Positions 44,495 through 54,614 of a stretch of DNA of 64,000 nucleotides are shown piece by piece (the stretch's first letter is position 1; each line of letters begins with the position of its first letter). Origin of the DNA: Camellia lanceoleosa (Eukaryota; Streptophyta; Magnoliopsida; Ericales; Theaceae). The translations under genes and the position numbers were made by a program. Below the pieces are notes generated by a model, which was not told the DNA's origin, did not search any database, and worked only from the letters and a program-made list of their open reading frames with translations. Location: positions 122,624,346-122,688,345 of the forward strand of contig CM045767.1 in assembly GCA_025200525.1 (NCBI GenBank). Reading direction: 5' to 3'.

Positions 44495-44692
44495 AAGTCT
44501 CGTTTGGAAAGAATTTTTGACTTTTTGACTTTTTTAACCTTTTTTTTTATAAGAGAAAGAATATAATAATTATGGTTTGGATGTGATGTTTTGTCTTATT
44601 GAACTAAAAAGCTTATTTTATTTTTTGTGACTATTTTAGCCAAAAAAGACTAATTTTTTTCTTTCCAAACCAATGCTTCCCCTTATTTCTCT
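44495..44692. mobile_element. Short MITE
   Basis: The left end tcgtttggaaagaatttttg is inverted at the right as tttttttctttccaaaccaa. About 0.2 kb, no ORF. Confidence 0.55.
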
Positions 44693-44769
44693 CTTTTACG
44701 TCATTTTACAATATAGATCATACATCATTAAGTGTATTATTAGAATCTATATCATTAAGGGTGGGTGAG

Positions 44770-45591
44770 AGGGTAATTTATATAAATTGGGCCGAGCTGG
44801 GTAATGAGCCATTGTGGGCCATAATATGAAGGGCTAAGTAAAAAGGCCTTGGAGATAGTCCGGTCCCAGAAGACCTTGAAGTTAGTCCGGTTCCAGAAGA
44901 CCTTGAAGTTAGTCCGGTCCCAGAAGGCCTGTAAGTTAGGCCGGTCCCAGAGAGCCTATTGTTATTTCGGTCCAGGAAAGCACTGTGGATAGCTCGGTCG
45001 CCAGATTACTACGCTGAGTTAGCCCGGTCGTGGCATAATGCGGCTAGCTCGGTCAGACGTAGCCAATTGTTAGCAATGTCTAAACAAACACTATGATTAG
45101 CACGGTTTGTGCAAGAGGAACCGAGGTAACAGTAGCGAAAGGTAGAACCGAACTAGGTGTAGTCCGGTCTATTCTGCAGCTTGGCATAGCATTGCTTACC
45201 TCAGTCATATTGGAATCCGACTATGGTAAAACCATCTCACTTGGTTTAAGCAGTGAAGGGGGTGTTGAAGAATAAGCATTATCTTTCAGGAGTATGACTC
45301 CTAGGAGGATTCTGCATGGAGGAGTAAGAGTCCTACTAGGATTGTGTCACACGGAACCTATAAAAGCTCACAACATCACCTATGGAGAGGTAACACAACT
45401 TTGATTCCTGAATACATAGAGTTTTTTTGTCTATTTGTCTATTTTGGCTGACTTAGGCATCGGAGAGGAATCCGGCACACACCCGCCGGCTAGCTCACGT
45501 TTGTGTTCTCAGGGAGTAAAGCGACGTCGTACGGAGGAGCGCAATCTTGATCAACAGGATTATATGAGAAGGTTTATTTCTTTCCCGTACA
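44770..45591 (+). repeat. 5-prime LTR of the Tat-type element (left end approximate)
   Basis: It ends ...CCCGTACA one base and a T before TTGGCGCC. It contains repeated 'agtccggtcccagaag' blocks at 44858-44955 and AGCTCGGTC motifs. The TATA-like 'cctataaaag' is at about 45357. Since no second LTR exists in the window, the start is a guess. Confidence 0.55.
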
Positions 45592-45593
45592 AT

Positions 45594-45611
45594 TGGCGCC
45601 GTCTGTGGGAA
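45594..45611 (+). promoter_or_regulatory. Primer-binding site of the Tat-type element
   Basis: TGGCGCCGTCTGTGGGAA. The first nine bases match the 3-prime end expected for plant tRNA-Asp with CCA. The same string is in the TRIM at 54383. Confidence 0.75.
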
Positions 45612-45660
45612 TTCAGACAAGAACAAAACCTCTTGATCAAGCTCTTTCTCTTTAGAATCA

Positions 45661-46257
45661 ATGGCGCACAACGAAGATTTGCCACAGTCCGCCATTGATG
45701 GACAAACCCCAGAAGGAGGTGGGAGGCGCGAAGGTTTGCCTCCTGTCCCTCCCATGGCGGACTTGGAGCCCCAACGACATAACCCCAGGAGGGATGCTAG
45801 GAGGAGGCGGAATAACAGCCCCCGTCACTCTCGTTTACAAAGTCCTGATAGACAAAGGCGGAGGATCAACCCTCAAACTCTAGAGGATCACGTGAAAGAA
45901 CATAATGAATTAATAAGGAAGACGACGGCGGATATGGAGGCCATGAAACGCCAGATCAAGGGAAAATGGGTGGCGACAGGAGAGGGGCGTAAAGGCAACA
46001 TGCCCCCTCGCCACTCAGAAGATCGCAGTAGGCACACCACGCCATCACAAACAGAGAGTAGAAGCCTCAGGATGGGCGATGCTCAATTCAGAACCTCCAG
46101 GACTCGTTGCTCCAGTTTTGAGAGAACGAGGACTGAGAGGTCGTATACTGAGGGAAGCACCTATCAGCCCTCGCGCACACACCAGACATCATCCAGGCAG
46201 ACGGAGTTGCCAAGATCATCCGATTTATGGACCGTGCTGGAAGAAAGGGCACGATAG
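45661..46257 (+). pseudogene. gag, N-terminal part (Tat-type element)
   Basis: A 198-codon open frame starts MAHNEDLPQSAIDGQ about 50 bases after the primer-binding site. It is arginine-rich and disordered (RRDARRRRNNSPRH), with a short coiled-coil-like HVKEHNELIRKTTADMEAMK. It ends at a TAG after EERAR, beyond which gag continues in another frame, so a frameshift separates this leader from the capsid-like core. The sequence is typical of the variable front of Tat gag proteins. Confidence 0.7.
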
Positions 46258-46396
46258 AAGGAGGATAATAGGGTGCGCGACCCTCGCAGGGTATCTGCCC
46301 TTCAACAGTTGGCTCCTCGGACGCATGGAAGCGTTGAGGTTGGAATGCCATTACCACGGCCTGCCTACGAACCAACGGACAAAGCATTGGCAAGAC

Positions 46397-46807
46397 TGTA
46401 AATCTTGCCGTTCGTTCCGACAATTGAAAACGCACCCCTACCTTCAGCCCAAATTCACCACGTACGAGGGGAAGACAGACCCCTACATGCACCTAAGCCA
46501 CTTCCGCCAGGTTATGGCGGTATATCGACGCAACGAGGCTTTGATGTGCATTCTCTTCCCATCTAGCCTTGGTGACCTAGGCTTGACTTGGTTCGAAAAA
46601 CTTCCAGAAGGCAGCATAGCCTCCTGGGTGCAATTAGCAGAGACGCTCGTAACAAGGTTTAGAAAGAACACCAAAACCCCGGTGGAGATCGATCAGTTGC
46701 TCTCCATCGACATGGGTGACAAGGAGACCTTAAGATCCTACAATAGTCGCTACTGGGAGACCTTCAACCAGATTGGGGATTGCCTCACCAATCTAGCCAT
46801 TGCATAG
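46397..46807 (+). pseudogene. gag capsid-like core (Retrotrans_gag type)
   Basis: The frame ending at 46807 reads KFTTYEGKTDPYMHLSHFRQ, then LPEGSIASWVQLAETLVTRF and ETLRSYNSRYWETFNQI. This is the helical Retrotrans_gag domain that packs the RNA genome into particles. It breaks at TAG 46805-46807 where related proteins have Q before YKRGL, consistent with CAG-to-TAG. The next part continues at 46808 in the same frame (YKRGLLVGTD). Confidence 0.75.
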
Positions 46808-47823
46808 TACAAAAGAGGCCTTCTAGTTGGAACAGACTAAGGGACTCAATCACTATGATGCCACTCCTCACCATGGAGGCCTTGATGGAAAGAGTGCATC
46901 AGCACATCAGGGTGGAAGAGGATGGCGCCCGTGCCAAAACAAAATCTGGCACGATCGCAATACCGGAAAAAAAGGCCTCAGCAAAGGTCAACGCGGTAGA
47001 CCGTCCGAGCAAAAACGGACGAGGCAGGCGGGACAACGAAGAAGACTAGGATAAAAGATGGTTGAGAGTCTGCACTGCCATTACCATGGTATTCAAAAAG
47101 TCAATCTACCGGATTCTAAGCGAGATACGCGATGAATCTTTCGTCAGATGGCCTACTAAGCTAGGAGAGACTCAGAAGGACTATGACGAAAGATCACGGT
47201 GCACCTTCCATAAAGAAAAGGGGCACCGCACTGAAAATTGTACACCGTTGAGACAGTATCTAGAGGAGTTAGTGGCAGCCGATCACCTGGACAAATACAT
47301 TGAAGGAGGGGCGCAGCCAGCCCCCCAGAACAATAACCCCAACGGGATGCCAATCGACGCCCCACCTCAAGGCGTAATCAATGTGATACATGAAATCTTC
47401 AAACCTGAGCGTGTATGCGAGCTCAAAGGGTCAATCAAGAAGGCCGAGCACTTAAGGGAGGTACTAAGTGCACAACCTACCATAAAAAAAGGAAAGACAG
47501 AGGCCACGAACATCATGTCTTTTTCAGATAGAGACTTGGCGAGGATATATTGTCCCCACAATGATGCCCTGGTTGTCACTCTCCAAGTCAAGGATTTTGA
47601 CGTCAAGCGGATTTTGATTGACCAGGATAGTTCATGTGAGATAATGTATTACGAAACATTCAAACAATTGAAGCTACAAGACAAAGACTTGGCACCTGCC
47701 GTATCTCCCCTGATTGGATTCAACTCAATGCCAGAATGGCTAGTCGGCAAAATAATCCTACCAGTCAGAGCAGGAAGCGTGAGAAAACAAGTGGAATTCT
47801 GGGTGTTGATCTTCCACTTATAA
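46780..47823 (+). pseudogene. gag C-terminal zinc knuckle and aspartic protease
   Basis: Frames 46780-47049 and 47062-47823 include MEALMERVHQHIRVEEDGAR, the knuckle CTFHKEKGHRTENCTPLRQY and, after about 130 residues, the protease stretch DFDVKRILIDQDSSCEIMYY. The protease motif should be D-x-G-S-S; here the glycine is D, so the active site is lost. ERVCELKGSIKKAEHLREVL links the domains. The protease matures the polyprotein. A stop at 47047-47049 (EED*DKRW) and the change of frame at 47823 break the chain. Confidence 0.75.
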
Positions 47824-47830
47824 TATAATC

Positions 47831-48202
47831 TTGGAAAGAACATGGCTGCATGCTATGCGATCGGTAGCGTCATCCTACCATCAAGTGATGTGGTTCCCCA
47901 ACGAAGCTGGGGTAATTGAAGAGGTCTTTGGAGACCAGATTATGTCCAAGCAATGCTTTGTCACTATGAATGGCAGCCGCACTGCCAAGGGATATGTTCA
48001 TTCGGTGGAAGAACCTGAGAGTAATGAACTGTTCGCAGATGTCGGCAAAGCAGCTAATCAAAAAGCGGTGGAAGACTTGGTAGAGGTAAGAATAGATGAA
48101 AAGAACCCGGATAAGTTCTTTTTGCTCGGTTCGTCGTTGTCCAGCACTGAGAGATTAGAGGTCTTGGAATTTTTGACCTCTAACATCGAAGTGTTTGCCT
48201 AG
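47831..48202 (+). pseudogene. Protease-RT linker of pol
   Basis: The open frame begins just after the frameshift and reads RTWLHAMRSVASSYHQVMWF, then PNEAGVIEEVFGDQ and, near the end, LEVLEFLTSNIEVFA. This is the conserved linker found between protease and reverse transcriptase in Tat and Athila elements. It ends at TAG 48200-48202, where relatives have tryptophan before TPYxMPGI; TGG-to-TAG is a single G-to-A change. Confidence 0.7.
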
Positions 48203-48214
48203 ACACCATACAAC

Positions 48215-48922
48215 ATGCCAGGCATTGATCCCAACTTCATCTGTCACCAACTCAATGTCCACTCATCTGCCAGACCAATCATTCAGCGCACACGCAAATC
48301 GGCACTCCACCACGTCGAGATAGTGGCAGAAGAAGTAGGAAACCTGCTGAAGGCAGGAGCAATCAGAGAGGTGCACTACCCCAGATGGATTTCCAATACA
48401 GTCGTAGTGCCAAAGAAGAATGGTAAATGGCGTATTTGCGTCGACTACAAGACAGTTAACAAAGCATGCCCAAAGGACAGCTTCCCCCTACCACGGATAG
48501 ATCAACTGGTAGACCTAACGGCGGGGCATAACCGACTTAGCTTTCTTGATGCGTATAGAGGCTACCATCAGATCGCCATGTACGAACCAGACCAGGAGGT
48601 CACGTCCTTTACAACTCCAAGAGGACTGTATTGCTACAAGGTCATGCCCTTTGGTCTAAAGAACGCAGGGGCAACATTCCAGAGAATGGTCACTAAGATG
48701 TTTGAGCCGTTGTTAGGCAGAACAAAGGAGGCTTACATCGACGACATGGTGGTCAAGAGCAAGGATAAGAATGACCATCTTAAGGACCTAGGTGAGATGT
48801 TTGAGATCCTAAAGAAGCACAAGTTGCACCTCAATGCGTCTAAATGTGCATTCGTAGTAGGATCTGACAAATTCCTGGGCTTCTTGGTGACTAACCGGGG
48901 TATAGAAGTAGACCCCTCTTAG
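48215..48922 (+). pseudogene. Reverse transcriptase domain
   Basis: An unbroken 235-codon frame carries all RT blocks: [40 protein letters not shown] with [29 protein letters not shown] with GATFQRMV, and the catalytic [10 protein letters not shown]. It copies the element RNA into DNA. The frame stops at TAG 48920-48922 within the DPSxIKAI block that begins the connection to RNase H. This is the best preserved domain of the element. Confidence 0.9.
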
Positions 48923-49492
48923 ATCAAAGCAATTCAGGACCTGAAGAGGCCAAATTCAATAAAAGAAGTGCAGTATCTCATCGGCATGGCGGCTGCACTT
49001 AATCGGTTCATAAGCCGGTCGTCAGACAGACTATGACCATTTTTCCATGCTTTAAAGGCCAAATTTGAGTGGGACGAAGAATGCGACCGCGCTCTAGAAA
49101 ACTTGAAAGAATACATGTCTTCTCTACCACTGCTCGTCACCCTAGTACCTGGAGAAGAACTCTTCTTGTACCTGGCAGTCTCTCAGTACGCAATTAGCGC
49201 AGTGTTGGTCCGTGCGAAAGGAATGCAACATCTGTCCATCTTTTATGTTAGCAAGACATTGCTGGGCGCCGAAACATGGTACTTGCCACTGGAAAAACTA
49301 GCATTGGCCTTGATGATGGCCTCAAGGAAGTTGTCACACTACTTTCACGCCCACACCATAGTCGTCCTCACAGTTTTCCCATTAAAAGCTTTGTTTGAAA
49401 GGGCGAACTTTTCTGGGCGAATCTTGAAATGGGCAGTAGAGTTAGGACAATATGACATCAAGTTTCAACCCAGGACTGCGATAAAAGCTTAA
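48923..49492 (+). pseudogene. RT connection and first RNase H domain
   Basis: In frame after the stop the sequence reads IKAIQDLKRPNSIKEVQYLI (connection), LFLYLAVSQYAISAVLVRAK and KTLLGAETWYLPLEKLALAL (RNase H). The usual first catalytic aspartate of the LYLAVS block is not obvious, as in many Tat elements where this RNase H is weakened. A further stop lies at 49036-49038. TAA 49490-49492 replaces a glutamine codon in the IKAQALADF block. Confidence 0.75.
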
Positions 49493-49759
49493 GCCTTGGC
49501 AGACTTCGTCACTGAATTTACCCCAGGAAGTCATCATATCTGCCCAGTCGACCTGACGGAAACAACCGAACTAGGAATGGAAGTTGACACCGGAATAGCG
49601 CAACCCCTGGTATAGGATACTCAGTCAGACCCCAAGGCAGACCAGAGTAAAGAAAGCAAGGAAGAAGCGAACCATACTACACCAAGCCAAGACTCACCAA
49701 TAAATAAAGACTTGGTACAATTAGATAGCAAAGGGCAAACAGCAAGCATGGACCTTGAA

Positions 49760-50240
49760 GAAAACACCAGCAACATTTTGGACCCCAAGGCATCATCTGA
49801 TCCCTCCACTTGCTGGAAGTTATTCGTTGAAGAGATGTGGAAGCTCTTCGTGGATGGAGCATCCAACCGGCATGGAGCAGGACTCGGCATAGTCCTCATC
49901 TCTCCAGACAGCCTAGTAGTGGAGCAAGCAATCAACCTGGGCTTTCCAGCATCAAACAACGAAGCGGAGTATGAAGCGCTTCTTGCAGGCCTCAAATCAG
50001 CATTCTACATGAAGGCCACCAAAGTAGCGACTCACAGAGATTCACAGCTGGTGGTAAACCAAATTTCAGGCGACTACGAAGCAAAGGACGACAGGATGGC
50101 TAAGTACCAAGAGTTGGTCAGAACAAAAATCAAGAAATTTGAAGTAGTCAGGATAGAACAAATCGGTAGGGAGGAAAATAGCAGAGCAGATGAATTAGCA
50201 GGCTTTGCTTCAATGGCAGATACTTCCATCCCTCATCCAC
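49760..50240 (+). pseudogene. Second (archaeal-type) RNase H domain
   Basis: Within the open frame 49712-50692 the protein reads [60 protein letters not shown] and [16 protein letters not shown]. The D-E-D-D catalytic pattern is complete. An additional RNase H after the RT-associated one is a hallmark of Tat-lineage gypsy elements and is thought to assist or replace the weakened first copy. Confidence 0.85.
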
Positions 50241-50454
50241 TGCTGATCGACTACCTACCTAGACCAAGCATTGAAGACCCCGAAGTAGAAGAGGTATGTT
50301 GCGCCGGGCTAGGCCTTTCTTGGATGGATCCCATCATATTGTTCTTAAAAGACGGCGTCTTACCGGAAGAAAAGAAAGAAACCAACAGAATTAGAGCAAA
50401 GTCACAACGATTTTGGCTCTCCCCTTCTATGGCATTGTACAAAAAGTCATTCTC

Positions 50455-51528
50455 AGGATCGTATCTAAAGTGTGTTCACCCCAGCAAAGTGAAAGCATTC
50501 TTGTTCAAAATACACGAAGGTGTGTGCGGAAGCCACCAAGGAGGAAGATCGTTAGCTTACAGAGCCATCTCGCAAGGATATTGGTGGCCTTACATGCAAG
50601 CAAACTCAGAGAAATATGTGAAGAAGTGCGAGAAATGTCAGAAGTTCGCACACCAAATACATCAACCTACCAGAGAGAGCTTCTACCCTTAACCAGCCCA
50701 TGGCCTTTCGCAATGTGGGGCCTGGACATAGTGGGACCACTTCCAACAGCACCAGGCAATAGGAAGTTCTTTCTCGCAGCAATAGACTACTTTACAAAGT
50801 GGGTGGAAGCAGAAGCATTAGCATCAATCAAGGAAAAAGATGTGAAGAAGTTTGTCTGGCAGAATGTCATTACTCGGTTCGGCATACCTTAAGCCCTAAT
50901 ATCAGACAATGGCACTCAGTTCGACGGCAGAATTTTTAGAGGCTTTTGTGAAAAATATAAGATAGAGTTCTACAATTCTACACCGGTATATCCTCAAGCA
51001 AATGGCTAAGCAGAATCATCAAACAAGGTTGTCTTGGATGGACTGAAGAAAAGGTTAGAGAAGGCAAAAGACAAGTGGGCTGAGGAACTTCCTCACGTTT
51101 TATGGGCTTACCACACCACACCTCGACGATCAATAGGAGAAACACCATTCTCCTTAGCTTATGGCATGGAAGCAGTAATCCCACTAGAGGTTGGCCTCCC
51201 CATAATCCGAAGCGAAAATTTTGATCTAGACTTAAATGGCGAAGCCATAGCATTGGAGCTCGACCTTGCAGAAGAAAGAAAAGAAAGACCACTGGTTCAC
51301 ATTGCCTCATACCAACAAGAGTTATCCAGGAAATACAACAAAACAGTGCATCCAAGGCAATTCAAGATCAGCGATTGGGTACTACGCAAAGTGATGGGAA
51401 ACACCATGGTACCAGGAGATGGCAAGTTAGGGCCTATTTGGAAAGGACCTTACAAAGTGGTTGGATTAGCAGAAAAAGGGGCATACCACTTGGAAGATGA
51501 GGATGGCAAAGCCATTCCCAGGCCGTAG
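50455..51528 (+). pseudogene. Integrase (zinc-binding, core, C-terminal part)
   Basis: The zinc-binding H-H-C-C part reads [20 protein letters not shown] and KKCEKCQKF. The DDE core shows MWGLDIVGPLPTAPGNRKFF, then ALISDNGTQFDG, then AESSNKVVLDGL. The tail includes QFKISDWVLRK and GKLGPIWKGPYKV. Integrase inserts the DNA copy into the genome. Stops TAA at 50890-50892 (before ALISDNG) and TAA at 51007-51009 (before AESSNK) both stand where glutamine is usual; a frameshift near 50690 separates the zinc part from the core. Confidence 0.85.
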
Positions 51529-52480
51529 AACACTGCCAATCTCAAATTATTTTATTTTTAACTTTTTTCAAGCATATGTAATTTTCCTTTTCATTTCTCA
51601 ATAAAACAAGTAGATTCTTTTCAGTATAAGTTATTTTCTGTAAAAGATAGTTTCAGTGAGTTAGGAACATTGTAAACATAGTTGGCCAAAAAAACCAACA
51701 CCCCTCCTAAGCCTAGGATAAGGATCCACGTTGCAGGACGTTTGGTCGGAACAACCAAACATTTTACTCTAGGTTGGCTGGAAAAACCAACTTAGAGGTT
51801 GGCTGGATTAAACCAACACCCCTCTTAAGCCCAGGATAAGGATCCAGGCTGCAGGACGTTTGGTCAGAATAACCAAACATTTTCACTCTAGGTTGGCTGG
51901 AAAAACCTACTTAGAGATTGGCTGGATTAAACTAACACCCCTCTTAAGCCCAGGATAAAGATCCAGGCTGCAGGACGTTTGGCAGGAATAATCAAACATT
52001 TTTCTAAATTGGCAGGAATAACCAATTTAGAGGTTGGCTGGATTAAACCAACTCTTAGTACTCTTCAGCCGAAGTAAGGATATCGGCTAAAGAATGGTTG
52101 GCTGGACTAAACCAACACTTGGTACTCTTCAGCTGAGGTAGGTATCTCGGCTAAAAGAGTGGTTGGCTGGACTAAACCAAACTCTTAGTACTCTTCAGCC
52201 GAGGTAGGTATCTTGGCTAAAAGAGTGGTTGGCAGGTATACTTATAGTTGCAATGTTAAGACCGATATAAAGTATCTCAGCAAGTGAATGCTGTACCTCA
52301 TCCAAGACTTCAGTTAGAAAGCAAAGTACAAGCATAGAGATCAACCGAAATAAAAGTTGGAATAAAAAAGTAGACTTCATTGAAAATTCAAAGCAAGTAC
52401 AAAGAGTGGGGCCTTAGTCCGGTTACAATCTGTGTCCAAAAGCAAAGAAAAGAAAAAAGCAAAAAGAAGAGAAATGCAAA
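51529..52480 (+). repeat. Repeat-rich region between integrase and the antisense ORF
   Basis: Three units of about 118 bp (block 'acccctcttaagcccaggat' at about 51701, 51819 and 51938) are followed by three units of about 67 bp ('actcttcagccgaggtaggt' at about 52062, 52127 and 52190). All contain the quasi-palindrome ggttggct...aaaccaac. No gene is present. Confidence 0.85.
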
Positions 52481-52481
52481 G

Positions 52482-54128
52482 TCAGGCAAATAGATTATCC
52501 AGATCAGCATCCAACTCGACTCTGAGTTCGGTCTCAGCAGGAAGATCGGTTGTGGCAAGAACCTCTTGGTTGGGCTCAGTTGAAACTAGCCCCCCTTGGT
52601 CTGGCTCGGTTGGAGGCACCACAATAGTTGAAGCGGGTGCTGGTGGGTTGGAAACCACTAGAATTTGAGAGGTAGATCGGTGACCAGGCTGGGAGTTGTC
52701 CTCAGAAGCAGAATCTTCATCATCACCTTTTTTAAGAAATTGTTGCTGAAGGGCAGCAGCATATTCCGCCATGGAACTCGGTATGAAGTATGCAGGAGCG
52801 GTGAAGACCTCGGTCTCTGGACCGTGACCGAGCTGCACTACAGCCGCCCTCCACCCGCATTTGAAGAAGAGATCCTTGTTAGCTTCACATTGTTTAATGT
52901 AAGTCGCCTCCCCCTCCTTGTAACCCCGGAGCTCGGCGTCATCGGCACTCTTCTTCAGTTTCTCTATCTCGGTGTTCTTCTTTCCCTCAAGTTTAGCCAA
53001 TTCGCGCAGGTATTTGTCTTTTATCACGGCTGCAACTTTTTGTTTTTCTGCTTCAGCCGAGCTAACAAATCCGGTCAGACGACCATTCTCGGATTTTAGC
53101 TCGGCTATTTGTTTCCTGGCTTGCTCTAGCTCGGCAGTTTTTTCAGTCACTTCGGCCAGGGCTTGCCTTGTAGTCTTTCGAAGTTCAAGTACACACTTAT
53201 GAGTGATGTGGTTCTTCTACATGGCCTGCAAAAGAATGGGAAGACTTGTAATCAAACCAAGATGAAAGTTGTGCAAATTAGAAAGATTAACGGAAGAAGC
53301 TACTTACAAGCACCATGGATTTCGTGGCCGAGCGGATAGCCTTTAGTTCGGTCAGATGGTTGTGGTGCTCCATGTCTGCTGGAAGGCAAACACTCTTGGC
53401 AAGGTTAAATGCCATTAAGTGATCTTTTTCAGCGACCACTGAGTCAGTGTCCTGAATTGCTCGGTTTTGAAAAGTAATTTTGGGTGCCCACTTGGAGGAG
53501 CTAGCTCGGTCGAAGCGCTCCGGTTGCGGGCTCGGTGGAGAGCTTGGTGGAAGAATGGTTTCGTCTTCATCAACAAGGCGTTGCTTGGTTGGGGTAGTCC
53601 GAGCACACTTGTTTGGGCGAGATGAAGAGGGTTGTTGAGACGGAAGAGCTACCACGGCCTCAGTAGATTGACCACTTTGTGGTACCTCGGCTTGGTGTGT
53701 TTCGGTTAGGAGGGCCCTTACTCTGTTCCTCTTCGCCATTTCTTGTTCGGCAGTAGTACGGACCAGGTTGATTTGAGGCAAGTTTGGGTTCGGTTCAGGA
53801 GAAGCTTCTAGCAAAAAGTCAGTTACCTTCGCCTTTCGTCGACTGCTATATCTGTATGTCGGTTCAAAGTTCAACAGCTTGGTCCAACTTCTTTTGGGAT
53901 ATCACAGCGCGGTGCAAAGTATGTCCAAATTGGGGTAACTGTACAGCGACTTAAGGTGGGCTGAATCTGCATAAAGAAGACAAAAGTTAGATCGGTTCAG
54001 GAATTAGAGACCGAAATAAAGAGAAGCATGCAACGAAGCCGAAGTAATTATACCGGGGGTTCCTTCATTTCAGTTTATTCTACGACCAGGGATCTGGGCT
54101 TGGTGATCTTCAAAATTCTCAGATACCT
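52482..54128 (-). pseudogene. Antisense spliced ORF of the Tat-type element
   Basis: Minus-strand exons at about 54128-54054, 53966-53308 and 53225-52482 join in frame at GT-AG borders (CCCG|GTATAA, TATGCAG|ATTC, CTT|GTAAGTA, TTTGCAG|GCC). Exon 2 includes FEPTYRYSSRRKAKVTDF and proline/serine-rich sequence. Exon 3 is coiled coil (TAELEQARKQIAELKSENGR ... KLEGKKNTEIEKLKK), then acidic disordered sequence ending LDADLDNLFA. Stops: one in each exon, including AM*KNH at the start of exon 3. Extra ORFs between pol and the 3-prime LTR, sometimes antisense, are known in Tat elements; their role is unclear. The 5-prime part is cut off at the TRIM. Confidence 0.65.
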
Positions 54129-54208
54129 AGAAAAAATCATCATCGTTCAAGTCTTTATCCGGTGTGTTCTTTATTATTTTCTCTCGGCGGCGGCGTATTC
54201 TTAGATAA

Positions 54209-54613
54209 TGTGCGGGGAAATCCCAAATCGGTCTGTGAGGGACTACTTTCCCACTTTATAAGTAGGCTGGCTCCTCTTACCTTGCATAGGCTTTTTCCTC
54301 CCAGTGGGAGAGGAACAAAACCGTGTGGTCGGAATGCCAAAGTGGACAATATGTGCAAGGCACGGGGACCGGTGGCTTTATTTGGCGCCGTCTGTGGGAA
54401 CTCCCTCCGGGGTGACCGAAGCCAGTGCGGCTGGGGGCTAATGTGTGGGGAAATCCCACATCGGTCTGTGAGGGACTACTTTCCCACCTTATAAGCAGGC
54501 TGGCTCCTCTTACCTTGCATAGGCCTTTTCCCTCCAGTGGGAGAGGAACAAAACCATGCGGTCGGAATGCCAAAGCGGACAATATGTGCAAGGCACGGGG
54601 ACCGGTGGCTTTA
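54209..54613 (+). mobile_element. TRIM (miniature LTR retrotransposon, 405 bp)
   Basis: Two LTRs of exactly 172 bp (54209-54380 and 54442-54613) flank a 61-bp interior. The LTRs start TGTGCGGGGAAATCCC and TGTGTGGGGAAATCCC and end GGTGGCTTTA, so the terminal CA is replaced by TA. The interior has primer-binding site TTGGCGCCGTCTGTGGGAA (54382-54400) and a purine stretch ctgggggctaa before the 3-prime LTR. The LTRs are about 95 percent alike by eye. No TSD is visible because a foldback abuts the right end. Confidence 0.9.
54382..54400 (+). promoter_or_regulatory. Primer-binding site of the TRIM
   Basis: TTGGCGCCGTCTGTGGGAA, identical over 19 bases to the site at 45593-45611 in the Tat-type element. 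It lies immediately after the 5-prime LTR. Confidence 0.8.
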
Positions 54614-54614
54614 T

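Larger units (their letters stand above)
44770..54208 (+). mobile_element. Decayed Ty3/gypsy retrotransposon of Tat type, 3-prime truncated
   Basis: In order: LTR-like sequence with a TATA box, primer-binding site (45594), gag, zinc knuckle, protease, reverse transcriptase, RNase H, a second RNase H, integrase, a repeat-rich untranslated part, and an antisense spliced ORF. The second RNase H after RT-RNase H and the CxFHxxxGHxTExC knuckle mark the Tat/Athila branch, Tat in particular. No 3-prime LTR is seen before the TRIM at 54209. GC content is well above that of the flanks. At least seven stops or frameshifts interrupt gag-pol. Confidence 0.85.

Noticed and set aside
44770..45591. Second copy of this LTR elsewhere in the window, to close the Tat-type element
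   Set aside because: I looked for its end (cccgtaca) and the agtccggtcccagaag blocks to the right of 51528 and to the left of 44770 and saw none, so the element is reported as truncated.
46088..46492. Minus-strand open frame antisense to gag (134 codons)
   Set aside because: A shadow of the gag reading frame with no domain; the only supported antisense gene in this element lies at 52482-54128.
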